DNA of 64,000 bases from Artemia franciscana (Eukaryota > Arthropoda > Branchiopoda > Anostraca > Artemiidae), in NCBI RefSeq assembly GCF_032884065.1, contig NC_088879.1, positions 19,702,038 to 19,766,037 on the forward strand, read 5' to 3'. The notes under the pieces were generated by a model. The model was not told the DNA's origin and ran no database searches. It saw only the letters and a list, made by a program, of their open reading frames with translations. A program made the position numbers and the translations under genes. Each line of letters starts with the position of its first letter. Position 1 is the stretch's first letter. Of this stretch, positions 1-10,690 are shown piece after piece.

Positions 1-769
1 CAAGGAAAGATCCTCCAACATAGCCCCCTCTCCTCAGCCCCACCCCCAATTTAAAAAATCCCCCTGAAAACGTCTGTACACTTCCCAATAACCATTACTA
101 TATGTAAACACTGGTCAAAGTTTGTAACTTGCAGCCCCTCTCCTAGGGATTGTGGGGGAATAAGTCATCCCCAAAGACATAGTTATTATGGTTTTCGACT
201 ATGCTGAACAAAATGGCTATCTCAAAATTTTGATCCGTTGACTTTGGGAAAACATGAGCGTGGGAGGGGGCCTAGATGCCCTCCAGTTTTTTCGGTCACT
301 TAAAAAGGGCACTAGAACTTTTCATTTCCGTTAGAATGAGCCCTCTTGCGACGTTCTAGGACCGCTTGGTCGATACGATGACCCCTGGGGAAAAAAAGAA
401 AACAAACAAATAAACACGCACCCGTGATTTGTCTTCTGGCAAAAAATACAAAATTCCACATTTTTGTAGATAGGAGCTTGAAACTTCTTCAGTAGGGTTC
501 TCTGATACGCTGAATCTGATGGTGTCATTTTCGCTAAGATCCTACGACTTTTAAGGGGTGTTTCCCCCTATTTTCCTAAATAAGGCAAATTTTCTCAGGC
601 TCGTAACTTTTGATGGGTAAGACTAAACTTGATTAAACTTATATATTTAAAATCAGCATTAAAATGCGATTCTTTTCATGTAGCTATTGATATCAAAATT
701 CAATTTCTTAGAGTTTTGGTTACTATTGAGCCGGGTCGCTCCTTACTACAGTTCGTTACCACGAACTGT
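1..769 (-). repeat. Interspersed repeat R1, partial copy
   Basis: This segment matches 2216-2970 along its whole length with scattered substitutions and small indels. Its right end is the palindrome ACAGTTCGT-TACC-ACGAACTGT at 748-769, preceded by a GTCGCTCCTTACT motif that also occurs, inverted, at the other end of the full copy. No coding potential is seen. The left end is cut by the window. I recognise the family as a high-copy Artemia-type repeat from memory only; its transposon class is not known to me. Confidence 0.75.
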
Positions 770-784
770 TTGAAATGTTTATTT

Positions 785-1093
785 TTCTTTTATTCCATTT
801 GAATGAACTATGTTTTTCACTTCGTTTGATGTACCATTCCAGGTTGAACTTTCCTGGACTAATGAAACTAGGACTGTTTTGAGAAAAAAATTTAGTTTTA
901 AAGATTGTATTTTAATGTGAATTCTTTTATGTTCTTTGTTTTTCCTTTTCATTTGTTTTGGATATAGGATACCCTTAGATATAGGGTCGAAATATTCGTT
1001 TAAGTTGCATTACACTGTCTTATCAAAAAGATTCCCTATCATTCTACTTGTTGTTCATGATGGAAAGGCAGTGTGGTCTTCGTCGCTATTTAA
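785..1093 (+). mobile_element. Diverged Penelope-like element fossil (3' UTR to ORF start)
   Basis: Read on the plus strand this resembles, in order, the PLE sequence at 14020-14297: the CCAGG..GAACTT segment, an A/T-rich stretch, the AGGGYCGAAATAT half of the ribozyme-like motif near 980-995, and the leader. It then runs into ATGGAAAGGCAGTGTGGTCT (from 1060), which is exactly the start of the PLE ORF found on the minus strand at 10387. The copy is much more diverged than the array at 7.4-14.3 kb and ends after about ten codons, where LINE sequence begins. It is an old insertion of the same or a sister family. Confidence 0.6.
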
Positions 1094-1372
1094 GTGAGTA
1101 TAGTAATTATCGAGGCATTAGTCTGGCATTAGTACTTAGTTATGATACTTTTTAAACTGAAAGATGCTGTAGGCGAAGTTTTAAGAGAAGAACAGTGCGG
1201 TTTTAGAAAAGGTATAGGATGTGTCAACCAAATTTTCACTCTTACGTTATTAATTGAGAAATGCCTGAGTTGTCTAACACCTTTGGTCCTCAGTTTTATA
1301 GATTATGAGCAAGCGTTCAATTCTTTTGATAGAAGAACTTTGCAGGGGTCTTATCCTTGTATGATTAAATAA
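1094..1372 (+). pseudogene. LINE reverse transcriptase fossil, 5' part (RTE-like)
   Basis: Translation shows SNYRGISL near 1107 (typical start of a non-LTR reverse-transcriptase domain), then LKDAVGEVLREEQCGFRKG, QIFTL, IEKCLS..TPLVLSFIDYEQAF and a degenerate DRR. These are conserved blocks of RTE-like LINE reverse transcriptases. The reading breaks at 1372, exactly where repeat R1 begins, and resumes at 2971. The endonuclease domain expected upstream is absent. The clade is my inference from motif style. Confidence 0.75.
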
Positions 1373-2970
1373 AAAAAACAAGTTTTTTTAATTGAAAGTA
1401 AGGAGCGACATTAACACTTAAAACCAACAGAAATTACCCCGTATATGAAAGGGGCCCTCTTCAACGCCTTGAACTTTGCAATAAAGTTTGACTCTTTTTC
1501 TCAACTCTACTTTTTAATACAGTAAAAACTTTAGCGTAAAGAGCAGGGCGTTGAAGAAGGAGCAGCCCTTTTCATATACGGGGTAATTTCTGTTCGTTTT
1601 AAATTTTAATGTTGCTCCTTACTTTCAATTAAAAAAACTTTTTTCTTATTTAATTTTTGAACGTTTTTTAGTTAATCCATATTTTGATTTCGGCTTTCCG
1701 CAGATGAATAATTAAAGCGAAATTTGCAAATTTATTTATTTGGCTAAATGGCTTTCCCGTAGTTTTGATCGAATGATTTTGCGAAAAAAGGAAGGGAAGG
1801 AGGCCCAGTTGCTCTCTAATTTGTTGGGTATTTAAAAAGGCAACTGGAACTTTTAGTTTTTACGAACGTTTTCATTAGTAAAAGATATACGTAACTTACG
1901 AATTAGCTTACGTAACAAACTTCTATGTTCGTATATTTTTATTACGTATATGAGAAGGTTCGCCCGCTCGTCAATAACTCTTTGCATTAAAGCTTAAATT
2001 TTTTCCCCTGAATCACAAAGGCCGTAGAATAAATAGTTGAAATTACTAAAAATCCTTTAGCGTAAAGAGTGAGGTATTAGGAGGAGGCGAACCCCTTATA
2101 TGCGTAATATTTTCTGTTCGTTTTAAGTTTTAATGATATTCCATGCTTCCAGTTGAAAAAAAAAACTTTTTCATATTTATTTTCTCATTCTTTTTTTAAA
2201 TAATGCTAGAAAATGCTGCACCCCCTTTATGGAAATCTTCTTCCTCCATGGGAAACTTCCCCCACATAGCCCCCTCTTCTCAACCCCCCTCCCAACCGAA
2301 AAATTCCCCTGAAAACGTCTCTGCATTTCCCAATAACCATTAATATATGCAAACACTGGTCAAAATTTGCAACTTGCAGCCCCTCCCACGGGGACTGTCT
2401 GTGAGTAAGTCGTCCCCAAAGACATAGTTATAAGGTTTTTCGACTATGTTGAATAAAATGGCTATCTCAGAATTTTGATCCGACTACTTTGGGAAAAAAA
2501 TGAGCGTGGGAGGGGTCTAGGAGCCTTCCGAATTTTTTGGTCACTTAAAAAGGGTACTAGAACTTTTCATTCCGTTCGAATAAGCCCTCTCGCAAAATTC
2601 TAGGACCACTGGGTCGATACGATCAGCCCTGGGAAAAAAAAAAGAAAAAACAAATAAACACGCATCCGTGATTTATCTTCTGGTAGAAAATACAAAATTC
2701 CACATTTTTGTAGATAGGATCTTGGAACTTGTACAATAGGGTTCTCTGATACTCTGAATCCGATTTTGTGATTTTCTAAAATAGGGCAGATTTTCTCAGG
2801 CTTGTAAATTTTGATGGGTAAGACTAAACTTGATGAAACTTATGTATTTAAAATCAGCATTAAAGTGCGATTCTTTTGATGTAACTATTGGTATCAAAAT
2901 TCCGTTTTTTAGAGTTTTGGTTACTATTGAGCCAGGTAGCTCCTTACCACAGTTCGTTACCACGAACTGT
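1373..2970 (-). repeat. Full-length R1 interspersed repeat nested in a LINE
   Basis: This 1.6-kb element interrupts the LINE reading frame, which gives its boundaries. The right end is the palindrome at 2949-2970. The left part contains repeated foldback modules: the arms 1376-1460 and 1545-1645 are imperfect inverted repeats (each with AAAGTAAGGAGC or its complement), and a related hairpin with TTAGCGTAAAGAG lies near 1985-2095. No ORF of note. The right half (2216-2970) matches 1-769. The element appears non-autonomous; neither transposase nor class-defining termini are seen. Confidence 0.7.
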
Positions 2971-3890
2971 TTAATGTACCAGATAAATGCATTAAAGTGA
3001 TTAGTGTTATGTACGAGAATAACACTTCTGCGGTTAAGGTAGGAAATGAGGTTAGCCGCTGGTTTTGTATTAAATCAGGAGTTAAGCATGGTTGTCTTTA
3101 GCTGGTTTTGTATTAAATCAGGAGTTAAGCATGGCTGTCTTCTATCTCTCTTTATATGGATCATTTTGATGGACTTTGTCTTAAGGAGAATAGAAAAGGC
3201 AATGGGAAACCACGGAATCAACTGGGGAGGAAAAACTTTCCTGGACTTAGATTTTGCTGATTAAGTATCCTAGGTGAAAGTGTGAGCAAAATTGAAAGAA
3301 CTTTTAGAGGTTTTTGCGAGTTCAGGGTGCTAGAATAGGTTTGAAAATTGATGTTTTTTCACAGTTAAAAAATATTTTGAAGAATAGGAAGACAAGTCTG
3401 CAAACCAAGATTAGACTATTAATGGCTAAAAAATTACTGTGGTCAAAAATGACTCTGAAGCATAGGTGCCTCAAAAAGTGAATGAAGATTTGCTAAATGT
3501 TTTCCAGTGATATTGCCTAAGGATTGTCTTGGGTACCCAGCTGACTGATCGTATTTCAATCAGTTCACCGTACGAAAAACGTGGTTTAATTCCTCTTTCT
3601 AGAGCCATAATGAAAGAAAAGTTGAGATGGCCAGGGCAAGATGTGTGGATGAAGGATGACAGATTGCCAAAGACTGTCTTTTTCGGACAACCGTTTAGGG
3701 CTAAATGGAAAGAAGATCGTCCTTGTCCGGGGTGAGGGACATTATAAAGAAAGATTTAAAGGAAACGGGAACTTCCTGGGAGGGTTTAAAAAGGGAGGCT
3801 TTGAATAGATTGGGGAGAAGGAGGATCATGCGCACCTATGTTGGCCTCAGGTGGCTTGGTGCTGGGGTCAATTGTTAGTTGTAGTAGTAG
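2971..3890 (+). pseudogene. LINE reverse transcriptase fossil, 3' part
   Basis: This continues the LINE interrupted at 1372. Visible blocks in order: VPDKCIKVISVMYENNTSAV, KVGNEVSRWFCIKSGVKHGC (reverse-transcriptase motif region B), FIWIILMDFVLR, and the active-site block GGKTFLDLDFAD, where the usual second D is lost. The C-terminal blocks follow: LTDRIS near 3540, SRAIMKEKLRW, GTSWEGLKREALNRLG near 3765. It ends in a GTTAGTTGTAGTAGTAGTA tail at about 3867-3890, as LINE 3' ends often do. A 43-bp direct duplication (about 3056-3098 and 3099-3141) shifts the frame. Several stops make it inactive. Confidence 0.8.
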
Positions 3891-4200
3891 CACAGGAAAG
3901 GCAATGGGAGAAAATAGAATGAAGTGGGGAAGAAAAAGCTTTCCTGGACTTAGAAAATGCTGATGATTTATGATCCGTAGATAAAAGTTTGAGCAAAATT
4001 AATGAACTTTTAGAGGTTTTGCGAGTTCGGTATGGTTGAGTAGGGTGGAAAATTATTGTCAAGACGACTAAGTGGCTACGGCTAGGAAATAAGTGAAGAC
4101 TAACAGCTGACGCTTGGTAATGAAAATACTGGTCAAGTGAAAAGATTTACTTACCTTGGTAGTATCATAGACAGCGCAATAGCGCTGGCTAAGTAAAGAG
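3891..4200 (+). pseudogene. Second LINE fragment, same family
   Basis: Starts abruptly at GKAMGENRMKWGRKSFPGL, which corresponds to about 3197-3250 of the preceding fossil, and runs to LGNENTGQVKRFTYLGSIID near 4105-4180. Stops and frameshifts are frequent. It follows directly on the tail of the upstream LINE, so it is either a second 5'-truncated insertion or the product of a local rearrangement. Confidence 0.65.
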
Positions 4201-4460
4201 CTATATGGGCATAGTGTATTACTTTTTTTTATTATTGTTATTGGTAATATTCTTGTCGATTGACTTCTTGCTATCTTATTATTATCATTTTTTTTGTTTT
4301 TTGTTTTGGACCAGGGCACTTTGTATCAAAAGGAATGTTGTAGAAACTTCAGGTTGTCTTAAAAATGTTGGATGGAGACGGGAGGAGGTTAGTTGCCCTC
4401 CAATCAATTTCGACTATTAAAAAGGGTATTAGTTCTTGAAATCTCCAATTTAGTAAGTTA
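4201..4460. repeat. R1-related repeat fragment
   Basis: Contains the module order (T-rich stretch, GACCAGGGCACTT, GTAGAAACTTC, TTGCCCTCCAATC, AAAAAGGGTATTAG) that recurs in 42290-44900 and, inverted, in 1-769. The small ORFs on both strands here are repeat sequence and not genes. Confidence 0.5.
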
Positions 4461-4684
4461 ATTTATTGATAATAAGTAATTTGTAAAAGGTAGCCTAGCC
4501 GTATTAGCCTTTTTTCATCATAGCTATAAGAAGTGGGTCCGAACCACACTTTTCGCAAAGCTTATTGTTTGAAATGCGGTTATTCGAACCTACACCTACA
4601 ATAGTCTTTAAGCATGCCTTTGGAAAATATTTAAGATACATTTAAAAAGCATCCTTCAAAGCCAAACTCGGCCTTGAAGGGAAT
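4461..4684. other. Unassigned spacer
   Basis: No coding, RNA or repeat structure that I can support. Confidence 0.5.
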
Positions 4685-5400
4685 GGCTGGTTATTCTACT
4701 TTATACATCTTCGTTACATCCACCATCTTTTCTAACAATACAAGCCAGGTAAATAAAAGAATCCATTTGATCGATTTTATCCTCATCTAAATATCCTGCG
4801 TTACCTCTTTATCCCCATTTATTTTTTTGTAACTGAATTAGATTTCTTAACAATGATTTTCAAACCTATTCTTTTACCTTAAAACTCTCGAAACATCCAG
4901 AATTATATTAGTTACGCTAATACTTTAATCCATGACACTCATTTCATCTCTATACTTTGAGTTTTTGAGTGCTCTCCTATAACTTCACATTGTTGCTTAA
5001 GACAAAATCTATCAGAATACCTCATACAAGGATGGGATAAAGTCCTGCTTAACCCCTGCTTGCACACATGACTCACTACTAGCCTCACTTCCTATCTTAA
5101 ACAAAATGAAAATGCCCTTGGACTGCGCTAAGAAATTTCATGTGATCACTTTAAATTGTTATATTTTGCAATGATAGGATGTTCACTATTATTTCAGCTG
5201 AATCTAATTCCTGTTCGTAATCCTTAGACCAAGGACTAAAAGGGGTCTGATTATTCAGATATTTGTTAATTACTAATCTAAGCGTAGAAAACTGGTTTTC
5301 GCATCCTTTCCTCTTCCTAAAATTACATTTTTCTTTTCTTAAAAATTGGTAGGTGGCTTCTGTTAGTGTAATAAGTATCATTAAGTTAAGTAATTTCCCT
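4685..5400 (-). pseudogene. LINE reverse transcriptase fossil, minus strand
   Basis: On the minus strand, from 5381 downward, the translation reads LRKEKCNFRKRKGCENQFSTL, then YLNNQTPF and KDYEQELDSAE, matching the same reverse-transcriptase block as 1142-1350. Further along are a degenerate K-Q-G-L-S-R block near 5000-5060 and KIDQMDSFIYLACIVRKDGG near 4690-4780, matching the C-terminal block of the plus-strand fossil. Multiple stops; no functional protein. Confidence 0.7.
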
Positions 5401-7440
5401 TCCCAAAGAAATGAAGCTAGTGTCTCTGTAATTACACACTCACTTCAATTATTTTTATTGTAAACGAGATTATTTAAAGTTTTTCACACAATAACTAGGT
5501 ACTTTTCAATTTTTGATGATCGCACTCATAATCTCTAGTATATTATCGCTACTTTCGCAGACCCCTTATTTCAAAAACGCATGCGCCTGATATCATCTTT
5601 TTTTCCTTTTATATTTTTAAGTGAAGGCCATTGTGTCAAAGAAGTTTTTTGGTTTTTACGTCGTGTTGTGGAGGTACAGCAACTTATTTTGTGTACCCGC
5701 CTTACCATTCTTAGTTGTCCGATACTGATGAACATACACCCGACTGTAGACTCCCTGGTGTGGATATTAATTTTCACCATTCAAAAGTTCTTTTCATGAT
5801 ATTCTAAGAACCTTTAATGTTTTTGATTATTTTCATAGAGTCCCCTTTATTTGTTTAGCTGCTCTTTGACAGCACTTCGTTGTTAAAATTGTTCTGAAAT
5901 ACTTTTGAAACTACTTGGTTTCCTGATCGTGAGCTTAAGCCATTGGATACGAGTTCTTATTCTATAAATGATTAAAATTACTTTTGATTTCAATTTTTGT
6001 CTTCTTTCTAGAAAGTAATTTACGCGAGTATCAGTGTCTCCAAAGGGAACGATGCAATGAGAATGAAAGACACTGGGTGAGATTAAATGGTCGTGAAGTC
6101 TTGGGTGAAGGAAATGAAGGATGTTTAACAGAAGTCACTGGGGACCTGTGTGGTGTGTTTTACCATGCTTGTAGTGTACACAGTCTGACACATTGAAGTG
6201 TTTTAAAAAACACGCTGAAGGAATTAGATATAAGGAGAGTTTTACTGTTGAGGAAAAAGCTGTGTATTTAAATGGCTTCACGTGTAGTAATGACAAGGAA
6301 AGAGTTTTTGAGAATGCTGTGAAGTGTAAGGAGACATAGATTGCTTCTTCTTTCGTATATTATAAAATTCTCCTCACTTGTAGTGATCACTTAGTCAGAA
6401 CACTGAAAGCGAAAGCAAAGGACTCAAAAGTTGTCCGAAACATAATTCTTGGCTGAGCACAAATGAGTTCTTCCACGAGGAAAATTCTACACAAAGATGA
6501 AAATTCCAAATAGTTGTAGAGATCAAAGACATATTCTTTAGTTTACTACTAGACTACCAGCAATAACTTGGATAAATACTTGTATGTTCCATTAAAATAC
6601 GCTAAGAAGAGTAAAGGGTAGATCTGCACAGTCTTATTGTGGATGATAAGGCTTTAAGCAACTAATCTTTCTGCTGATGCTATGTTTTTACAGACAAGAA
6701 ACTTTTTTCGTTGGTGAAAATTATTATTTGAACTAGATTTATGGGCTTGTCTGCGCATTTTTGATGTTTGGGGCCAACAATTAAATTTGTTAAATGCTTT
6801 AGTGTATAAAGGACTTCAAGGACTTGGTTATTCTGAAATATATTTGTAACTCAGCTTTTCGATATGTTTCTGCTGCTATGCTGAAGATACCGACCAATGT
6901 CGAGGAATTTGTAAGGAGAGCTGTTAATTATGTTTCATTAAGCATGTAGGAAGTGGGACTCTTATGGAGTTTTAGGAGCACTATAAAACAACCCTAAAAC
7001 AACTACTTAAGCTCGCAGACATGAGATGGTTTGCCGCTCACAAGTAGATTTTGAGATTTATTAATTCATCAGGAATTCTTGAATAGTTTTTAGGCTAGCT
7101 TCTGTAAAATATCGCGAAGTTTCTCCAGATAAAAATCGTTTTTGAAGTAAAAACCCGTTCACAAAAGTGTATTACTTTTGTCTTAAGTGTGCTCTCAACA
7201 ACTTCCACTTATTCTACGTCGTTTCCCAATCTGGAAAAAGTTTTCATTGGAGATTTGCAGCCTGAGTATAAAAATCTTATTAAGATAGTATTTTGTTAAT
7301 TCTTCCAAGTATTGATTCCCAGAGACTGCATAAAGATCAATTCGTCAAACTCGACTAATTCAAATTATTAGAAGACATCTCTTTAGGAAACGAATGTGTG
7401 CATTATCTTTGACATTCTTGCAGAATGGTAAAATACCCTA
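5401..7440. other. Unassigned AT-rich region flanking the PLE array
   Basis: No gene recognised. A stretch around 5984-6340 has two adjacent open segments (70 residues from 5984; and KKHAEGIRYKESFTVEEKAV after 6205) that could be a decayed ORF interrupted by a stop. I cannot assign it to a family. The PLE inserted at 7441; the same anonymous sequence should resume at 14312. Confidence 0.4.
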
Positions 7441-7454
7441 TTAAGACGGGACCA
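7441..7454. repeat. Target-site duplication, left copy
   Basis: TTAAGACGGGACCA lies immediately outside the left end of the PLE array and recurs exactly at 14298-14311 outside the right end. A 14-bp duplication is in the usual range for Penelope-like insertions. The exact border is ambiguous by a base or two. Confidence 0.85.
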
Positions 7455-7552
7455 AAATAGCGACGAAGACCACACTACCTTTCCATAACAAACAAATACA
7501 ACGTAGAAACAATAGGGAAAGTTTTTTCAAGACAATGGAAATTATTTATGTA

Positions 7553-7587
7553 GATATTTCGGCCCTATGTCCAAGGGCCGTCTTCAG
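7553..7587 (-). ncRNA. Hammerhead-ribozyme-like motif, unit 1
   Basis: Minus strand: CTGAAGA, a stem GGCCCT..AGGGCC with loop TGGACAT, then GAAATATC. This fits the hammerhead core C-U-G-A-N-G-A, stem II, G-A-A-A and a minimal stem III before U-C, except for one extra C after the first box. Hammerhead motifs with a very short stem III have been described in the terminal repeats of Penelope-like elements, where they may act as dimers. Self-cleavage is untested here. Confidence 0.6.
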
Positions 7588-7789
7588 CACAATACAATAC
7601 TATATATATATATAAAAGGACTTACATCAAATTGTGAGAATTAAAACTGAATATAAAAACACTTATTAAAACAATTTTTTTTTAAAAATATAGCCCTAGC
7701 ATCCTTACTTCAGCGAAGTTCAACCAGGACTGGCGAAAAGAATGAAATGAAGAAATATAAACTCATTCAAACTAAAGAGAATAAAATGA

Positions 7790-10387
7790 TTAGATGCAAT
7801 TTCTTAAAGCTAATCTTGCTTGTTTAGCAGCCTGTCTCAAAGGCCTTTTCGTAGTTGGTTCAGTACTATTATAAATTGGTTTAGTAAAATATTTTGTTAG
7901 ATCATTTTTAATTAAATTTGAGTATAAAGAATTTAGTGAGTATTCCCCCAAGTCCCTGTTCAAAGAAATATTTTTATTGATTTTGAGATTAATTTCAATT
8001 GATTCTCGAACCACCTGTTTTATTCCCAAATCATTACTAATGAGTAAAGAGTTTTCAAAAAGTATCATGTGGGACGGATTATTAAAAATATGCCAACCTA
8101 GAGCAGAATCAAAGGAATTGTTGGAACCATTTGAAATTAAGGCCTTGTCTATGTCATTTTTATGCTGATGTAACCTTTTGTCTAGATTCTGATGGGTCCT
8201 GCCGACATAGTATTTTCCGCAATCACAGGGTATTTGATAGACCCCTCTTTGGCGAGTAACTGGGGTCTTATCTTTACCCGAATTTAAGAAATTGATGATT
8301 TTAAAATTATTAGTAAAAACTACGTACAGATTATTTTTTGTGCAAATATTTTTTAATTTTGTTGTAATCTTTGGGATATACGGAAGATAGACAATATTTG
8401 AGGGCTTATCAATAGCCTCACATTGTGAAGTATCTTCTTCGATTTCACAAGAATGTCTTTTTATTCTACGGCTAATTATTTTATTTACAAAAGGAATGGG
8501 GTATCCATTACCAAAAAGAATATCTCTGATAAAATTTATTTCTGCATTTATATATGAATGGGAGCAAATATTTAGGGCACGATCAATGAGGGAAATTACA
8601 ACTGCTCTTTTAACTTGTGGGGGGTGATTTGAATTAAAGTGAAGATATCTATTGTTTTGTGTTGGCTTTCGATATATAGTAAAATCCAGTTCATCAGCTT
8701 TACGAATAATTAATACATCTAAAAACGGTAGTTTATTTTCAATTTCAACTTCAAGGGTGAACTGCAAATTTCGGTCATAAGTGTTAAGATGATCTAAGAA
8801 GCCCCGAAGTTCAGCTTCCCCATAATTCCAAAGTGAAATTACGTCATCCATATAACGACCCCAATAGACATGTTTTAGAAAATAAGAATTCAATGCCCAA
8901 TTCTCAAGATTCTCGACGTAAATGTTTGCTAGTAGCCCAGATAAAGGTGCCCCCATGGGTAATCCATTTTTTTGCTGATAAAAAGAATCGCGAAATTGAA
9001 AATACATAGAAAACTTATTACAAATTTTAACAAGAGTCATTAAAACTTCACAATCAATTCCTGTCGCTGAAGTCTCGATCAAGTGGTAATTTTCTTCTAT
9101 TTTGTTTTTTAATAATTCCTCTGAAATAGTTACATCTATATTTGTGTACATGGAAACAATGTCGAAACTACTAACTATTGTGTTTTCTGAAATACTTGTG
9201 TTGCTAAGTTTTTTAATCAAATCTGCCGAGTTATGAATATAGGAATTTTGAGAATACAATAAAGGTTTGAAAGCTGCACAAAGCCATTTTCCAATATTGG
9301 CAGCGGGAGCTTTAGTACAAGCCACAATAGGTCTTAAGGGAATACCCTGTTTATGTATTTTTGGTAAACCGTAGAGTTTAGGACAGAAACTACCACGGGG
9401 AAAAAATTTATTGTATAGTTGTGGGGTGATTTTACCATTTTGTTTTAGCTGCTTTAATTCATTTATAATATTATTAGTGAACTGATCAGTAGGATCATGA
9501 GTTATTGTTTGATATGTAATTGTGTCATTGAAATGCGAAAAAATTTTGTTGTCATAGTCTGTTGTATTCATGACAACAAGTGAATTGCTTTTGTCTGCTT
9601 TAGTTATTATAATAGAAGGATCTTTTCGGAGATTAGATAGTATTTTTATGTCATGCAGATTTTCCGGTGTGGAATTAGTAGGAGGCTTAAACTTTTTTTG
9701 GCTATTATAGAGGATATTTATTAGACCAGATCTAACTTCATCCGGGTTAGAGACAGAAGGATAGTGTTTATGCAAAGCGGACTCTAGAGAGGAAACTATA
9801 TCTGCCACAGGAACCTGTTTCGGTAGAAAAGAAAATTTTGGACCTTTTTCTAGTGTTTCGATTTCCTGGGGTTCCAATGTTTTAGAAGAGAGGTTAACGA
9901 TAGCAGGCCCAGGAGTGAATCTTGGAGAATAAATACGGTTTCTCATCGAAGATTCATTTCGTAAGCCCTCTAATTTTTTATAGAGGCGTTCCTTGGACAA
10001 GCGAAAATCGTGGCTAAACAAATTCCTTTCTAATCTAACAACTTGAGCAAAATCAACGGTGGACAGGTTTTCCAGCAAAAAAGTTTCCAACGATATTCTC
10101 TCTGAAGAAATAATATGTCGTTTCTGTTTTTTGTCCTTAATAATATGGACTAGGGTTTTTAACTGTAGTGTATGGGCAAATTGCGCTTCTTTTCGGGTAT
10201 TTAAATGTAATTTATATCTTAAAGACTTGGGAATAAGGTTTTCCTTTCTACAGGATTCTAAAAATTTTTGTTGATTGATAATATTAGCATGTTTTTTACC
10301 TAGACTAATAAAATAAAAGATATCATAGGTCAACTGCTCCCCATAAGCTAGACGAAAATAGCGACGAAGACCACACTGCCTTTCCAT
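7790..10387 (-). CDS. PLE polyprotein: reverse transcriptase + GIY-YIG endonuclease, intact
   Basis: An 865-residue protein from the ATG at 10387 (MERQCGLRRYF); the frame is open a few codons further upstream but without an ATG. Visible motifs: ITKADKSNSLVV near residue 261 and CPKLYGLPKIHK near 335, both characteristic of Penelope-type reverse transcriptases; catalytic motif A FDIVSMYTNID at 408-418; motif B GLPMGAPLSG at 475-484; motif C YMDD at 512-515; KLPFLDVLI at 552-560; then YRKPTQNNRYLHFN. After a linker comes a GIY-YIG nuclease: GVYQIPCDCGKYYVGRT at 715-731, with Arg738 in DKRLHQH and a downstream glutamate (E795 or E798). The protein nicks target DNA and copies its RNA. No stops or frameshifts, so it is potentially functional. 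It belongs to the endonuclease-positive PLEs (Penelope/Poseidon/Neptune group); I cannot place it more finely. Confidence 0.93.
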   Translation of the reverse strand: MERQCGLRRYFRLAYGEQLTYDIFYFISLGKKHANIINQQKFLESCRKENLIPKSLRYKLHLNTRKEAQFAHTLQLKTLVHIIKDKKQKRHIISSERISLETFLLENLSTVDFAQVVRLERNLFSHDFRLSKERLYKKLEGLRNESSMRNRIYSPRFTPGPAIVNLSSKTLEPQEIETLEKGPKFSFLPKQVPVADIVSSLESALHKHYPSVSNPDEVRSGLINILYNSQKKFKPPTNSTPENLHDIKILSNLRKDPSIIITKADKSNSLVVMNTTDYDNKIFSHFNDTITYQTITHDPTDQFTNNIINELKQLKQNGKITPQLYNKFFPRGSFCPKLYGLPKIHKQGIPLRPIVACTKAPAANIGKWLCAAFKPLLYSQNSYIHNSADLIKKLSNTSISENTIVSSFDIVSMYTNIDVTISEELLKNKIEENYHLIETSATGIDCEVLMTLVKICNKFSMYFQFRDSFYQQKNGLPMGAPLSGLLANIYVENLENWALNSYFLKHVYWGRYMDDVISLWNYGEAELRGFLDHLNTYDRNLQFTLEVEIENKLPFLDVLIIRKADELDFTIYRKPTQNNRYLHFNSNHPPQVKRAVVISLIDRALNICSHSYINAEINFIRDILFGNGYPIPFVNKIISRRIKRHSCEIEEDTSQCEAIDKPSNIVYLPYIPKITTKLKNICTKNNLYVVFTNNFKIINFLNSGKDKTPVTRQRGVYQIPCDCGKYYVGRTHQNLDKRLHQHKNDIDKALISNGSNNSFDSALGWHIFNNPSHMILFENSLLISNDLGIKQVVRESIEINLKINKNISLNRDLGEYSLNSLYSNLIKNDLTKYFTKPIYNSTEPTTKRPLRQAAKQARLALRNCI

Positions 10388-10453
10388 AACAAACAAATAC
10401 AACGTAGAAACAATAGGGAAAGTTTTTTCAAGACAATGGAAATTATTTATGTA

Positions 10454-10488
10454 GATATTTCGGCCCTATGTCCAAGGGCCGTCTTCAG
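10454..10488 (-). ncRNA. Hammerhead-ribozyme-like motif, unit 2 boundary
   Basis: Identical to the motif at 7553-7587, one period (2901 bp) away, between two tandem PLE ORFs and about 70-100 bases upstream of the intact ORF's start codon. Cleavage here would release unit-length RNA from a read-through transcript (inference). Confidence 0.6.
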
Positions 10489-10690
10489 CACAATACAATA
10501 CTATATATATATATAAAAGGACTTACATCAAATTGTGAGAATTAAAACTGAATATAAAAACACTTATTAAAACAATTTTTTTTTAAAAATATAGCCCTAG
10601 CATCCTTACTTCAGCGAAGTTCAGCCAGGACTGGCGAAAAGAATGAAATGAAGAAATATAAACTCATTCAAACTAAAGAGAATAAAATGA

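Noticed and set aside
7977..8168. Plus-strand ORFs within the PLE units (also 10059, 10878, 12961)
   Set aside because: They are antisense shadows of the PLE polyprotein and repeat only because the units repeat.
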